From positions 1 to 64,000 of the forward strand of contig WWBZ02000008.1 in the NCBI GenBank assembly GCA_011503125.2: a stretch of DNA of 64,000 bases, written 5' to 3'. Below are positions 46,989 to 56,512 of the stretch, in pieces. Numbering within the stretch: the first letter of the stretch is position 1; every line of letters begins with the position of its first letter. The notes under the pieces were generated by a model. The model saw only the letters and a list, made by a program, of their open reading frames with translations. It was not told where the DNA came from and did no database searches. The position numbers were made by a program, and so were the translations under genes. This DNA comes from Botryosphaeria dothidea (lineage: Eukaryota; Ascomycota; Dothideomycetes; Botryosphaeriales; Botryosphaeriaceae).

Positions 46989-48495
46989 CTTAAGGGGAGT
47001 TTAACGAGAGAAATTAATTCTAGTACTGGCGTTTAGCTTGCTTAATCGCGTTAACGAAGGTTTTCCGGGTTTCTAGGTATTCTTGCTTCTCTTCCTGCGT
47101 AGAGGGGAAGGAGAGAAGACGAGCCTTTCGTTTTAGCTCTTACCTTTTAGTAGATAGCTCCTCGTTCTACTACGATTTCGACTTTAGTCCTAGTTTAAGA
47201 CGAGGAATAGTAAGACTCGTAGCGTAGAAGATAGCTTTAGTTAGCGTGTCTCCTAGATTATCTAGCGCTGGTATCTTAAGTAGTTTAGTAGCTACTATCT
47301 TTTTCGAGAGAGAGGAGGAAGGTTCTAGGTTCCGGGCTATTACTAGCATGTTAGGAAGCTTTTCTTTAACTTTCTCTTAGAAAATTAGGAAGAATCTTTT
47401 CTAGTCTACTTTCGTAGTATTAAATCGGGCCGTAGTAGTAGGGGAATCTAATATAGGGCCTCTAGTTTCTATCTTAAAGAATATCGGCCGGTAATCTAAG
47501 CCGAAGTTATCGAGGATTTGCTAGTTCTTTATTCTATTAGATAAATTTTAAGTTAATAGGGTTAGATTAAGAACCGTAGGGCGTACTAAATCTAGTTTAA
47601 AGAAGGTAGCTTCTCCTACCGTATTTAGTAGCTCTAGGTTATTAGATTCTATCTATTTAACTAGCCTAGGAGCTTCTTATATTAGTCGGGTAAGAGGGTC
47701 CTACTATAGGTAGTATTCGTTAAAGTCCCCGAGGATTATAGAGGGTTTAAGAATATTTAAGTATTCTAGAACTCTTTCTAATATCTTAGGAGATCCTTCT
47801 TATCTTTAGGTAGCCTAGTTATAGAGGTTTATTATCCGGAAGGATAGATAATTTAGTTATTAAACCTCTAATACTATGCTATCTTCGCTAGTAAAAAGGG
47901 CGGCCCTATTTACTTTTACCCCACGTATAAAGCGGGAGATATAAGCTAGAACACGGGGCCTTAAACTAGGAGAGAAAACCGGGAGAGTTTAGACGAAAGA
48001 GGGGTGGTTAATAGACCGTACTTCTTAGGGATTAGAGGAGCTAATAATAAACGGTTCTTAGATAAGAATAATGTCTATTTTAAGCTCTATTACTAGCTAT
48101 AATAGCCCTTCGGTAGCCGGGCTTTTACGAGCGACGTTAGCTTATAGTACTCTAATATATCCTATAGATATAGAGTCTAATTTCGCTTAGAGTGGGTCGG
48201 GTGTTTTAGTTCCCTATATTTTTCGGCTTTATAGGAGACTCCTAGTAAGGAGAGTCTCTTATTAATTACTCTTTTAGCCTCCTCTTTAGTAGAGAAGGCT
48301 ATATAGATTAAGCTAGCCTATTAGGCTTCCCTTCGGGATTTAGAGGTTAGCTAGTACGGCTCTCCGATTATATTAAGGCCTTAGTTAAAGGCCTTAGCGT
48401 CTTCTTTAATAAAGGAGGAGAATTTCTTATCCGTGTAGTCCTAGAGGATATTTATAGGGACGCCGTGTACGGCTACCTTATACTAGGGCCTATTA
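46989..48495 (-). pseudogene. LINE-A2 endonuclease and end of ORF1, decayed
   Basis: The reverse complement contains an APE-type endonuclease block ILGDFNEYY (about 47713-47745) with the following DPLTR. At the right end is an ORF1-like segment (AVHGVPINIL and KKFSSFIKEDAKAFN, about 48395-48475). The region continues LINE-A2 from 25930 across Chr-1. RIP is moderate here: many stops, but some TG and CA survive. Confidence 0.82.
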
Positions 48496-48509
48496 ATCTC
48501 GAGATTATA

Positions 48510-49118
48510 GATAGATAGATAAATTTAATTTAAGCTAATTTAGCTCCCCGAAGGGTCTATATAGCTGTGGCTATCTATAAGGGTATATAGAAGGGGAAAC
48601 CGTGGCTACTTTCTTGGAATAGCCCGGGTAAAAACCTTTCCTATCTATAATAGTAGTATCCGCAGATACTCTATTTAGTATAGTTTTTCTATATACCGGT
48701 AGCGGTGTCTAAAGTAGAAAGAGTAGCTAAGAGGGAGGAACTATAGAGAGAGGTAACTGTAAATCTTAAGACTAAGCCGTAAGAAGTCCCGGCTTACCTA
48801 TTTATAAGCGCTAGTAAAGCGCTCTTAAAATTTATTTTTAGAAGCGCCTAGCTGGCCCTTCTCCCCCTTGTTACCGCTAGAGAGAACGCGGGTACGTATG
48901 CTTTTATAGTGGGACGTACATGCCACTTATGGCCTACCCTAACCACCTGTGGATTTTCCCCCTTATCACCGCTAGGGAGAACGCGGGTACGTGTGCTTTT
49001 AACGTGGGACGTATATGCCACGAGTAGGTAAGCGGTCTAAGATTCGAACTTAGAACCTGTGCCACCCTAGAAAGGCCAGGTTACCGTGGAAGTGTACCCT
49101 ACTAGTACACTACCCCGT
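48510..49118 (-). mobile_element. SINE copy S5 in LINE-A2 ORF1
   Basis: 609 bp, left-facing, with a perfect 14-bp duplication ATCTCGAGATTATA at 48496-48509 and 49119-49132. It is relatively well preserved: the head reads GTGTACTAGTAGGGTACACT in reverse, and both internal segments keep TG/CA. Confidence 0.95.
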
Positions 49119-49132
49119 ATCTCGAGATTATA

Positions 49133-49499
49133 GAAAGGGGTAATCTTTAAGATAATAGCAGAGTTCTTAGCTAAAAAGTCTACTGTATAGGCTTCTATGC
49201 ACGTAAGGACTACGTTTTTCTTCCCTAATATCGAGACGGTTGAGATAACTAGGTTATTTAATTTGATTTCGGCTTTAAAGGCTTCGTTTATTGCGTTGCG
49301 AAGGTGGAGTGGGTGTATAGAGATCTCGTTCTGAGGCTTTAGGACGACCTATCTTTCCCTAATCGGGGCGGGCTTTAGGGCCGGCCTAGTCCTTTTCGTT
49401 AGGGGGACTATTTACTATTCTCCTTACTTAACTACTTCCGCGTAGGAGGGGTTACGGGCTTAGGAGGCCTGAGTGGTTTAGGGGTTTTAACGAGATAAG
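49133..49499 (-). pseudogene. LINE-A2 ORF1, middle piece
   Basis: Continuation of the ORF1-like frame between SINE S5 and Chr-3, with moderate RIP. The piece joins 52744 onward once Chr-3 and one 5-bp duplication are discounted (ATAAG at 49495-49499 against ATGAG at 52744-52748). Confidence 0.7.
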
Positions 49500-49874
49500 T
49501 GTAATGAACGGACCTTGGGGGGGGGGGGCGGAGAGACGAGGTAACGAAGCCGGTAAAGGCAGTAGGGGTAAAGTAATGCCAAAGTATAAGGGTGTAGTTT
49601 AAAGGGCGAGGGTACGAGGTGCGAGAGACGAGGGGCGAGGGACGAGGGACGAGGGAGGTAAGCAAGGTCTAATTTAAGGCGTACTAAGTTATACGCGAGG
49701 AATACTCATTACTAGACTAAAGAACTAACTACAAAGCAGAGGGGCGAGCTTTATATATATAAAGAACGAACTAAAATACTAGCTTCCTAATTTGTAAGCA
49801 GGTAAGTCTAGATCTAGATTTTAAATCAACGAAGGTAAATAAGTAAGGGGTCTATATAAGCTACGTTTATAATA
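49500..49874 (-). repeat. Chr-3 LTR, left
   Basis: 375 bp with a run of G near 49515-49530 and short GAGGGAC-type repeats near 49620-49655. It matches 52372-52743 almost base for base. Apparent reading frames across it are by-products of this repetitive stretch. Confidence 0.93.
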
Positions 49875-49959
49875 GTAGGCTCTCCTCCCTAGAGGTAAGT
49901 TCCTACGAGCCTTTAGCCTAAGGGTCGAGGTTTTAAAGGGTAACGTTTATAGAACGTAT

Positions 49960-51280
49960 TAAGGGCCTTAAGGTCTTTAATAAGGTCGTAAGGTTCCCAG
50001 GTTGGTGTCGAGTAACCAGTCCATTTTACGAGGTATTTCGGTTGTCTCCGGGTTGCTTTAACGTCTAGAATCTCTTCTACCCGGTACTCTTCTTCGCCGT
50101 TAACGATAACGGGCGGGGGCGGAGGTTGGACTTAATTAGGTAAGGGGTTAGAGGCTGCGGGTTCGAGTAAAGAGACGTGGAATACGGGGTAGACTTTCAT
50201 CGTCCTTGGTAGTTCTAGGCGATAGGCATAAGTCGAGATCTTTTCTAGTATGGGAAAGGGGCTAAGGCGTTTAAAGTCGAGTTTATCCGAAGGTCTTGTT
50301 GTCGAGATATGCCGTCTTAGGAGCCAAACGAGGTTACTAGGCTTAAAGACGGGTGGCGAGATACGGTCTTTATTAGCTTGTTCTGCGTAGGCATCTTATA
50401 CGAATCGAATTTCTTAGCGAAGGTGGTTTTCGAGGTTTTCGAGGTTCTCTTAGAAGAGACGTAGGGGTTCGAGTGGGGCTAAGATCGAGTCTTTCCGTAG
50501 AATCTTATAACGAGGGTGGAAGCCGTAGTTTATAAAGAAAGGGGTAACCTTAGTCGTGGTCGAGATTGTATTATTATAAGCGAATTTAGCAAGGGAGAGA
50601 AAGTCGTTCTAATCGTCTTATTAGTACGAAACGTAGGCACGAAGGTATTGCTCGAGAATAGCGTTAATGCGCTCTGTCTAGCCGTCGGTTTGCGGGTGGA
50701 AAGCCGTACTAAAGTTAGTCTTAATAGATAGGGATCTACTAAGAGCTCTAGTAAATTCAGAGGTAAAAATCGAGCCGCGGTTAGATACGAAGTCGTCGGG
50801 TAAGCCATATAGTCGAAAAACGTAGTCTCGATAAAGCTTAGCAAGCTCTATCGAATCGAGGGTTGTTTAGCAAGGAATAAAGTGAGCTATTTTAGTTAGT
50901 CGATCTACGACTACTAATATAGCATCGAACGAGTTAGACGTTAGAAGTCCCGTAATCAAATCGAGAGAAACGGATTGCCAGCGGCGTTGTGGTACTTCAA
51001 GGGGTTTTAAATATCCATAGGGGGTATGTCGAGCGGGTTTGATTCTTTGGCAGGTCTCACAGTTCCGTATAAAACGGGCTACTGTCTGTCGTAGGCCTGG
51101 CCACCAGAAATCACGAGTAACGAGTTCAAATATTACTGCCTGGCCTGGGTGTCCAGCAGCCGGATGCGAGTATCGAGAGCTAATAATCCTTTGGCGGAGG
51201 CTTAGATCTTCAGGAATATAGATAAGTCCATTAACTAGTAATAGACCATCGTTATCCTTAGAACATGCGCCTAAATCCAC
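49960..51280 (-). pseudogene. Chr-3 integrase with chromodomain
   Basis: The frame open at 51280-50867 holds an HHCC zinc-binding module (SHPAAGHPGQ ... NCETCQRIK) and the first catalytic Asp region (SVSLDLITGLL, VVVDRLTKIAHF). It meets one RIP stop, then continues with GLPDDFVSNRGSIFTSEF, where the second catalytic Asp reads Asn (near 50780). Further on is the core region FHPQTDGQTERINAILEQY. A C-terminal chromodomain (EYRVEEILDVKATRRQ, YLVKWTGYSTPTWEPYDLI) lies at about 49970-50100. The module would insert element cDNA and read chromatin marks. The Asn change and the stops make this copy inactive. Separate short frames at 50530-50844 are out of phase and not genes. Confidence 0.85.
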
Positions 51281-51309
51281 CTTAGGATATCGAAGTGCGT
51301 GGGTATCGA

Positions 51310-51690
51310 GTGCGGTAAGGATCTCTTATCCAAGAGTATCCTCATCGAGTACTAAGCGAATTTCACTAGCTAGAGACGGTTCTAGCCTAGCGATCAAATG
51401 GCGAGTAGAAATAAGGGTCGAAATTTCGAATTTTTCAGAGGTAAGGATCGTAGTAGGGGGCAGGCGCCCCTCTCGAGCAGGGAGGTCTCCTAACCGTCTT
51501 ATTAACGCATCCGCGCGTTGATTCTTAGTTCCTGGGCGGTAGACGATCTTAAAGTCGAGTTCTAAGAGTTCAATTGCCCAGCGTGCTTGCCGACGGTTTA
51601 AGATTTGCTTAGAGGCAAAGCTAGTTAAATTCGAGTGATCTGTAAGAACGAGGAGTGGCGAGGAGGGATCGTTCAGCCGTTGCGTAAGCA
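51310..51690 (-). pseudogene. Chr-3 RNase H remnant fused to gag
   Basis: The open frame (LLVLTDHSNLTSF, then RQARWAIELLELDFKIVYRPG and NQRADALIRR) is the C-terminal RNase H region of a gypsy pol. It follows directly on gag with no protease or RT. The gag frame (EAFYQALKAAFNDPDAYATAE) and this frame are out of phase, so the apparent Met at 51736 lies in gag sequence read in the wrong frame. The deletion junction lies around 51655-51690. Confidence 0.8.
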
Positions 51691-52307
51691 TCAGGATCAT
51701 TAAATGCGGCCTTGAGAGCTTGGTAGAAGGCCTCATAATTGTCGAAGTCTACGGAACCGTTCGAAGCAGAGACGTAAGGGGCAAACCAAGTGTAAGCCGC
51801 ATCGCGAAGATATAACCCAGCGTAGGTAATCTTAGCTGTGTCCGTTATAAAAGCAGATGGGTCCGAGGCAAATTTGAGTTGAAGTTGCGTAGCGAAGTTC
51901 TAGAACCGAGTACGTTCTCCTTTAAAGGGTTCTGGATCCGATACCTTAGGGATGCGGGGACGAGAGGTTTCTAAAGAAGATACCGTGGACGTAGTAGCCG
52001 GCGTGTTGGTAGGGAGGTTCGGGGCTAGTAGTTAGAGTCGGGCGAAGGCTTCATCTTGGCCAAAACCGTAGTAGTGAAAGATGCAAGCAACTTGGGCGTT
52101 CGTAGCATTCTCAGGGATAACTGGTGAATCGATATCGGATCTTAGGCAAGATTGTCTTCCTCTAGCGTATGCCTGGCTAAGGGTAACGCGTAGAGAAACC
52201 GGGATATCTTCAGGGAAGGTAGGACGAGCGTTGACAGGAGCAGGGACTTAATCAAGGACTTGGAAGAGCGTATCCCAAGGATCAGGAGGTATAGTTCCAT
52301 CAACCAT
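51690..52307 (-). pseudogene. Chr-3 gag, N-terminal part
   Basis: Starts at ATG 52307 (MVDGTIPPDPWDTLFQVLD) and can be followed for about 200 codons with at least three stops at former Gln or Trp codons (for example near 52249, 52033 and 51900). The middle reads like a Retrotrans_gag domain (FKGERTRF, LQLKFASDPSAFITDTAKI, AAYTWFAPYV). It lacks its C-terminus, where the internal deletion begins. Confidence 0.75.
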
Positions 52308-52371
52308 TTTGGGGATTACAGTCTAGGGCTTCGGCGAGAGCTTTAGGCCTACTAGAGAGAGTCTAGCAAAA

Positions 52372-52743
52372 TGTAATGAACGGACCTTGGGGGGGGGCGG
52401 AGAGACGAGGTAACGAAGCCGGTAAAGGTAGTAGGGGTAAAGCAATGCCAAAGTATAAGGGTGTAGTTCAAAGGGCGAGGGTACGAGGTGCGAGAGACGA
52501 GGGGCGAGGGACGAGGGACGAGGGAGGCAAGCAAGGTCCAATTTAAGGCGTACCAAGTTGTACGCGAGGAATACTCATTGCTAGACTAAAGAACTAACTA
52601 TAAAGCAGAGGGGCGAGCTTTATATATATAAAGAACGAACTAAAATACTAGCTTCCTAATTTGTAAGCAGGTAAGTCTAGATCTAGATTTTAAATCAACG
52701 AAGGTAAATAAGTAAGGGGTCTATATAAGCCACGTTTATAACA
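52372..52743 (-). repeat. Chr-3 LTR, right
   Basis: 372 bp, the counterpart of 49500-49874, with intact terminal TGTAATGA and TATAACA. Confidence 0.93.
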
Positions 52744-53311
52744 ATGAGGGGGGCTAGGGAGCTTAGGGAGGCTGAGGAGCTTAGGAGGCCTAAGGAGCTA
52801 GATGGCCTTAGGGGGTTTTAGCTAGTTCTCTAGCCCGGTTGGCTAGTACTCTTATTATATTCTCTATTAAGCGGATTTGGGTAGCTAGGATAGACTTTGA
52901 CCGGTTTAGTATGCCTTTTTCTATATATTCGCGGAAGATATTTATAAGGTCGAGGATTTCTAAGCTTTTTTCCCTACTATCTTCGAGATCCGCCGCTTTA
53001 ATTAGGTAGTTAAGAGTAGCTTTAAGGGCCTCGCTAGAGGAACGGAATATCTTCGCAGGGGTAAACCGAGTACGTGCCTAGTACCTAAAGACCGGAGGGG
53101 GGGAGAGGCTAGTTAGGTTAATTATCCGCTTCTAGCCCTAGGCTTTAGGGGTAGTAGTCTAGGTATAAGTCTCTTGGGCGTCTTCTATCTAAATTTTAGT
53201 CTAATCTAGTTAAGAGGTTCCGTATTCCGTTGGTAGGGCTAAGGGGCTTATAATAGGGGAGCCTAGGATTACCCTATTAGGCGGTGGGCTGCCTAGGGGG
53301 TCTAGGGGCAT
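52744..53311 (-). pseudogene. LINE-A2 ORF1 N-terminus, decayed
   Basis: A minus-strand frame starts at a surviving ATG at 53311 (MPLDPLGSPPPNRVILGSPI) and continues leftward with stops only at likely Gln or Trp codons. It shows a helical middle (EALKATLNYLIKAADLEDS, about 52990-53050). The Pro-rich start followed by a helical region resembles ORF1 of Tad-like LINEs. It is cut at 52743 by Chr-3. Confidence 0.65.
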
Positions 53312-53700
53312 ATCGCTGGGTAGGTTCTCGTGGTCGAAATAAGGTTTAGCAGGGCTTAGCGGACCCTAAAAATTCTACGGAAGTCGGGGCAGAAGGGGCT
53401 GCAATAGGGCTGGCGGGTGTTCCCTTAAGGGTATCCCTATGCAACTCTATCTAGGGTTTCTTTATATGCCAAAGAAGCTCAGGATGAAATTTGGGAGGAA
53501 TCGGGAGTGGCTTGAGGTTAGGGTAGGTATGCGAGGTTCGCGTTGGATTCTAGAGCCCCTGAACGTCTCTTTTCTACGCGACCATACAGCAGCGCGTGTA
53601 GCTGCGAGGCTAAGATTCGAGGGTCTAGCTAGGGGAATTGAGAGCTTTCGAGCGGTACCGGTCTTGGCGCTTTTTTGTTAACGTTACGGTAGTTACGGCG
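53312..53700 (-). other. Probable LINE-A2 5' leader
   Basis: Transitional sequence between the LINE-A2 ORF1 start and clearly un-RIPed DNA. It is richer in CA/TG than the nest. An 80-codon frame on the plus strand (53439-53681) has no recognisable features. The exact 5' end of LINE-A2 is not visible. Confidence 0.4.
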
Positions 53701-54960
53701 AGGTAGTAAGAAGCTAGTCAAGATAATAGATGTGTAGAATCCGGCTTCGTAGCAGATGTCATCTACTACCACACAGCCCTAGAGTAAGCCCCAACCTTTC
53801 CTTTCACCGGGGTTTGATGCCCGCCTAGCGATGTGTACCGTCTTCAGTACCTCATGATTCAGCCAGATGCGGTGTGTGGCGGCGGCACATGCTGCCCAGA
53901 AACTGCAAGTGGTATGGACGCCGCTGCAGCATCAACGCCCAGATTGTTTCAGCCAAAAGGCAATCAGACGGCAACGGGGTTGTTTGGCAGCCAATCAGGT
54001 ACGGCCATCATCCAAAGAAGGCTGTTGGGCATGATTCCGTGAGCGGGTCAATTATTTTGCCGACGAAGACCGGTAGAGAGCGGAGTGCGAAAGATGGCCA
54101 GAAAACACCCAATGTCGTGCTTACTTAGCATGCAAAATCGACAGGAATGAAACAGCCGCGGCAAAGGATTCTCCGGGAAGGATTCGCCGGCTTATCAGCT
54201 CCACTTCTTCCTTGCGAAGGAGGCGAGCAACGTTACCCCTACCTTGAACACAGTGAAAGGGGGAAAGGGGGGGGGGGGGGCTAATGAGCTTCGAGGAAAT
54301 GTGCCAGCGCGCTATCCTCGATGCCGTGCACGCAGTACCGGCTGAACGCCTGCCGCGCTGACTCTCGGCCGCCAAGGACATGGTGGCTTGGGCCGCGAGC
54401 CGACCCGGCCGAGAACTGAGCATTGGCGATATTTCTTCTTGATCCTTCTCACAAGTAACGAACGCCTTGACGCGCGGACGACATGTTTTGTAGGATTTCA
54501 GCTCAGTGCGGATTGGCCCTTTGCACCGAGCCCGGAAGGCGGCCAGAGTTCTCATCCTTATCGACGTTTCGGCGGCCAACCCGTACCCTGTGCCCCCACT
54601 AGACACGCTAAATATGCAGCGTTCATCACAGTTTTGCGATGCGTCAGTACAGGGATAATCATCCACCGGCCGAAGTGGATCACCCAGGGGTGAAAGAAGA
54701 AGAACTCTTCCATTCCTTTTGACGTGTCGTTCTCAAACAGCATGCGTTTTACGCGTAAATTAACAGAGCGTCCAGAATTAGACGTGGGTCGCATGCTCCT
54801 TTTTTTCTCTTTTCTTACGACATTGACACGTATCTAAAATGTTCGCCGTCACCTCCATGTTCTCCCTTCCTTAGGATCGAGAGAAGATTCATGCATTAGA
54901 AGCTGTCATTATCTGTAACAAAGACACTTGGAGCTTATTTATCTTGTAACAATTCCGGAC
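53701..54960. other. Non-coding or unassigned stretch
   Basis: Normal base composition, no RIP. Several overlapping frames occur on both strands (the longest 181 codons at 54121-54666 minus), none with a recognisable domain. A homopolymer of about a dozen G lies near 54268-54280. I see no supported gene. Part of it is the downstream region of the regulator at 54961. Confidence 0.5.
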
Positions 54961-56419
54961 TTAATACTGTTTTTGTGTGCCCTCGATAATACAATCTACT
55001 TCCGTCTTTACAAAATTATGCATAAAGGAACAAGTTGGTCCGTAGTCATCATCGTTGTTCCCCCGCGCCACACGACCGTGCCTCCTTTGAGCCTTCTCCC
55101 GCAACAGTTCCAATAAAGGGGCGAGTTTCTGGACGTCAAGAACGATGATCCGATGGTGCGCAGATCTGTCTCTCGCATTCATCGCGTCGGAGCCGTACTG
55201 CGTAACCCACGCTTTGGCGCAGGGCTTCCACTTGGCAAGTCAAGCCAAACCAAGCCATAAGGACCCCCCGGCTTGCCAAGATCAAGCCCGCGGCCGCGGC
55301 CGCTTCGCAAGCCGACCCCCTAAGGGCGGCTTGACTTAACGTCTTGGTAGTTGGCTTGGATCCGTGCCCTCTCACGTGCACTTACTATAAATAGCTAAGC
55401 GTCTCTCCGCACGTCCCTCCGCACGTTCCCGAGAGAAGGACCGAGGGTTTATCTCTTAAGTTTTAGCTAATAGAGGAGGTTCCTCTAAGATAGACTCTAC
55501 TTACCAAGTCGTTATTATAGATAGATTCTTCGTATCTAAAAGATACGGAAAGATATAAAGAAATACGCTTATTGCGTAACTTGGTCCAAGATCTTGGACC
55601 AAGCCGGCCCTCTACGCCCGCTTGACAAGTCAAGGCAAAAATTGAACAAGCCGGGGCTGAGGCCGGCTTGCCAAGCGGCTTGGTTCAAGACTTGGTAAAA
55701 TGGCTGGCCAAGTGGAAGCCCTGCTTTGGCGTATGTGGCTGCGATTTGATTGACGAAGAAGTAAGCGAGAAGAACGACGGATTTCCCGTGCGGCAGCCAA
55801 CACGCCAGGAAGTCGCCGATGACGGCAAGCGCGTCCTTGTTCAAGCGGAGCGCGTAGCTCAGAAGGCTGCCCCCCACGGTGCTGCACTGCAGATCTCTCG
55901 AAGCCTTTGTGATGGCGGCAAAGCAGCTGCACGCCGATGGCAATGACGAGCCCGTGTCACCATAATGCGTGATCTGCATACTGCTCCCTGCCAAGGCGCG
56001 GGAAGCGTTCCGATGCCTGGCCAGTCCAACGCGAGGCCCGAGAAATCCGTCGGTTCGGCGAGGGCGAGATCCATCGGTACCTGCACGTCTTCTAACGGTG
56101 GCGTTGAGCTATCCATGCAGCTCAATGACTGGCCCGCTTGATCCTCTCGTCCGGTCGGGGGTCGGCTTGAGGGAGCGCCGTGAGAAGACGTGCTCGAACT
56201 CCCCGGTGACGAGGAGTGCTGGGCCTTGAATACGGTCGGAGTTCGTCCCTTCGCCCGTCCCTGAGACAGCGAAGGACTTCGGATGCACGGGACATCGCGC
56301 TTTTGGCACCGGATGCAAGATACCGATCCTTCGTTGTAGGAGCACTTGACCTTTGCCTGGTAACATCGGTCGCAAGCTGCCCTCAACCTTGGGCTGGCGC
56401 GTCCTTTTGATGGGGCCAT
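54961..56419 (-). pseudogene. AflR-like Zn2Cys6 transcription factor split by a hAT element
   Basis: Starting at ATG 56419 (MAPSKGRASPRLRAACDRC), the N-terminus holds C-x2-C-x6-C-x8-C-x2-C-x6-C, a fungal binuclear zinc cluster, then a Ser/Pro linker. A second part in another frame from about 55994 shows the AflR-type regulatory domain (SACSCFAAITKASRDL, LRLNKDALAVIGDFLAC, SVVLLAYFFVNQIAATYAK). The frame switch near 55985-56090 is either an intron of about 105 nt with a weak GTACCG donor or a frameshift. At 55723 a 504-bp hAT element interrupts the gene. Discounting it and one copy of the 8-bp duplication, the frame continues in phase (RIIVLDVQKLAPLLELL) to the stop at 54961. Such proteins activate metabolite clusters. 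This allele should give a protein with a wrong C-terminus. An alternative in-frame start is 56512. Confidence 0.85.
55220..55723. mobile_element. Non-autonomous hAT element (MITE-like), 504 bp, complete
   Basis: Terminal inverted repeats CAGGGCTTCCACTTGGC (55220-55236) and its reverse complement (55707-55723) are flanked by the 8-bp duplication CTTTGGCG at 55212-55219 and 55724-55731. CAGGG-type ends and 8-bp duplications are diagnostic of hAT transposons. Both subterminal regions are packed with GGCTTG/CAAGCC motifs, and a perfect 22-bp palindrome (TTGGTCCAAGA half-site) lies at 55581-55602. There is no transposase. The centre (about 55380-55560) is AT-rich with few CA/TG, suggesting light RIP. 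It disrupts the AflR-like gene. Confidence 0.96.
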
Positions 56420-56512
56420 TCTGTAGGCGAGGAGGTCGTCTTTGCAATACATCGATGTGGCTCCAAGGCTGAATATTTGTGTATCATTATTATTTGTACT
56501 GGAACAACTCAT

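Larger units (their letters stand above)
49500..52743 (-). mobile_element. Chr-3, internally deleted chromovirus, left-facing
   Basis: LTRs of 375 bp (49500-49874) and 372 bp (52372-52743) start TGTAATGAACGG and end TTATAACA or its RIPed form. They differ mainly in the length of a G-run. Flanks ATAAG and ATGAG form the 5-bp duplication with one transition. The 2.5-kb interior reads leftward as gag, RNase H, integrase, chromodomain; protease and RT are missing. At about 3.2 kb it is far shorter than an autonomous gypsy element. RIP is light to moderate. Confidence 0.93.
17250..53700 (-). mobile_element. LINE-A2, one LINE split into five pieces by nested insertions
   Basis: A left-facing LINE whose pieces are 17881-18245 (3' end, with the AT-rich tail starting near 17250), 23392-25930, 46989-48495, 49133-49499 and 52744-about 53700. 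Joined, these give about 5.5 kb in the order 5' leader, ORF1, endonuclease, RT, RNase H, AAAT tail. Continuity across each break is shown by target-site duplications and by alignment with LINE-A1. Inserted elements are S2, LINE-B3, Chr-1, S5 and Chr-3. The exact 5' end near 53.4-53.7 kb is not fixed, and no target-site duplication was found for LINE-A2 itself. Confidence 0.85.

Noticed and set aside
49432..49665. Pro/Arg-rich frames in the Chr-3 LTRs (also 52323-52556)
   Set aside because: They arise from the G-run and GAGGGAC repeats of the LTR and occur in both LTRs.
54121..54666. 181-codon minus-strand frame, with overlapping plus-strand frames at 53833-54693
   Set aside because: No domain, signal peptide or conserved-looking segment. 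It reads through a G homopolymer as poly-Pro and competes with equally long frames on the other strand.
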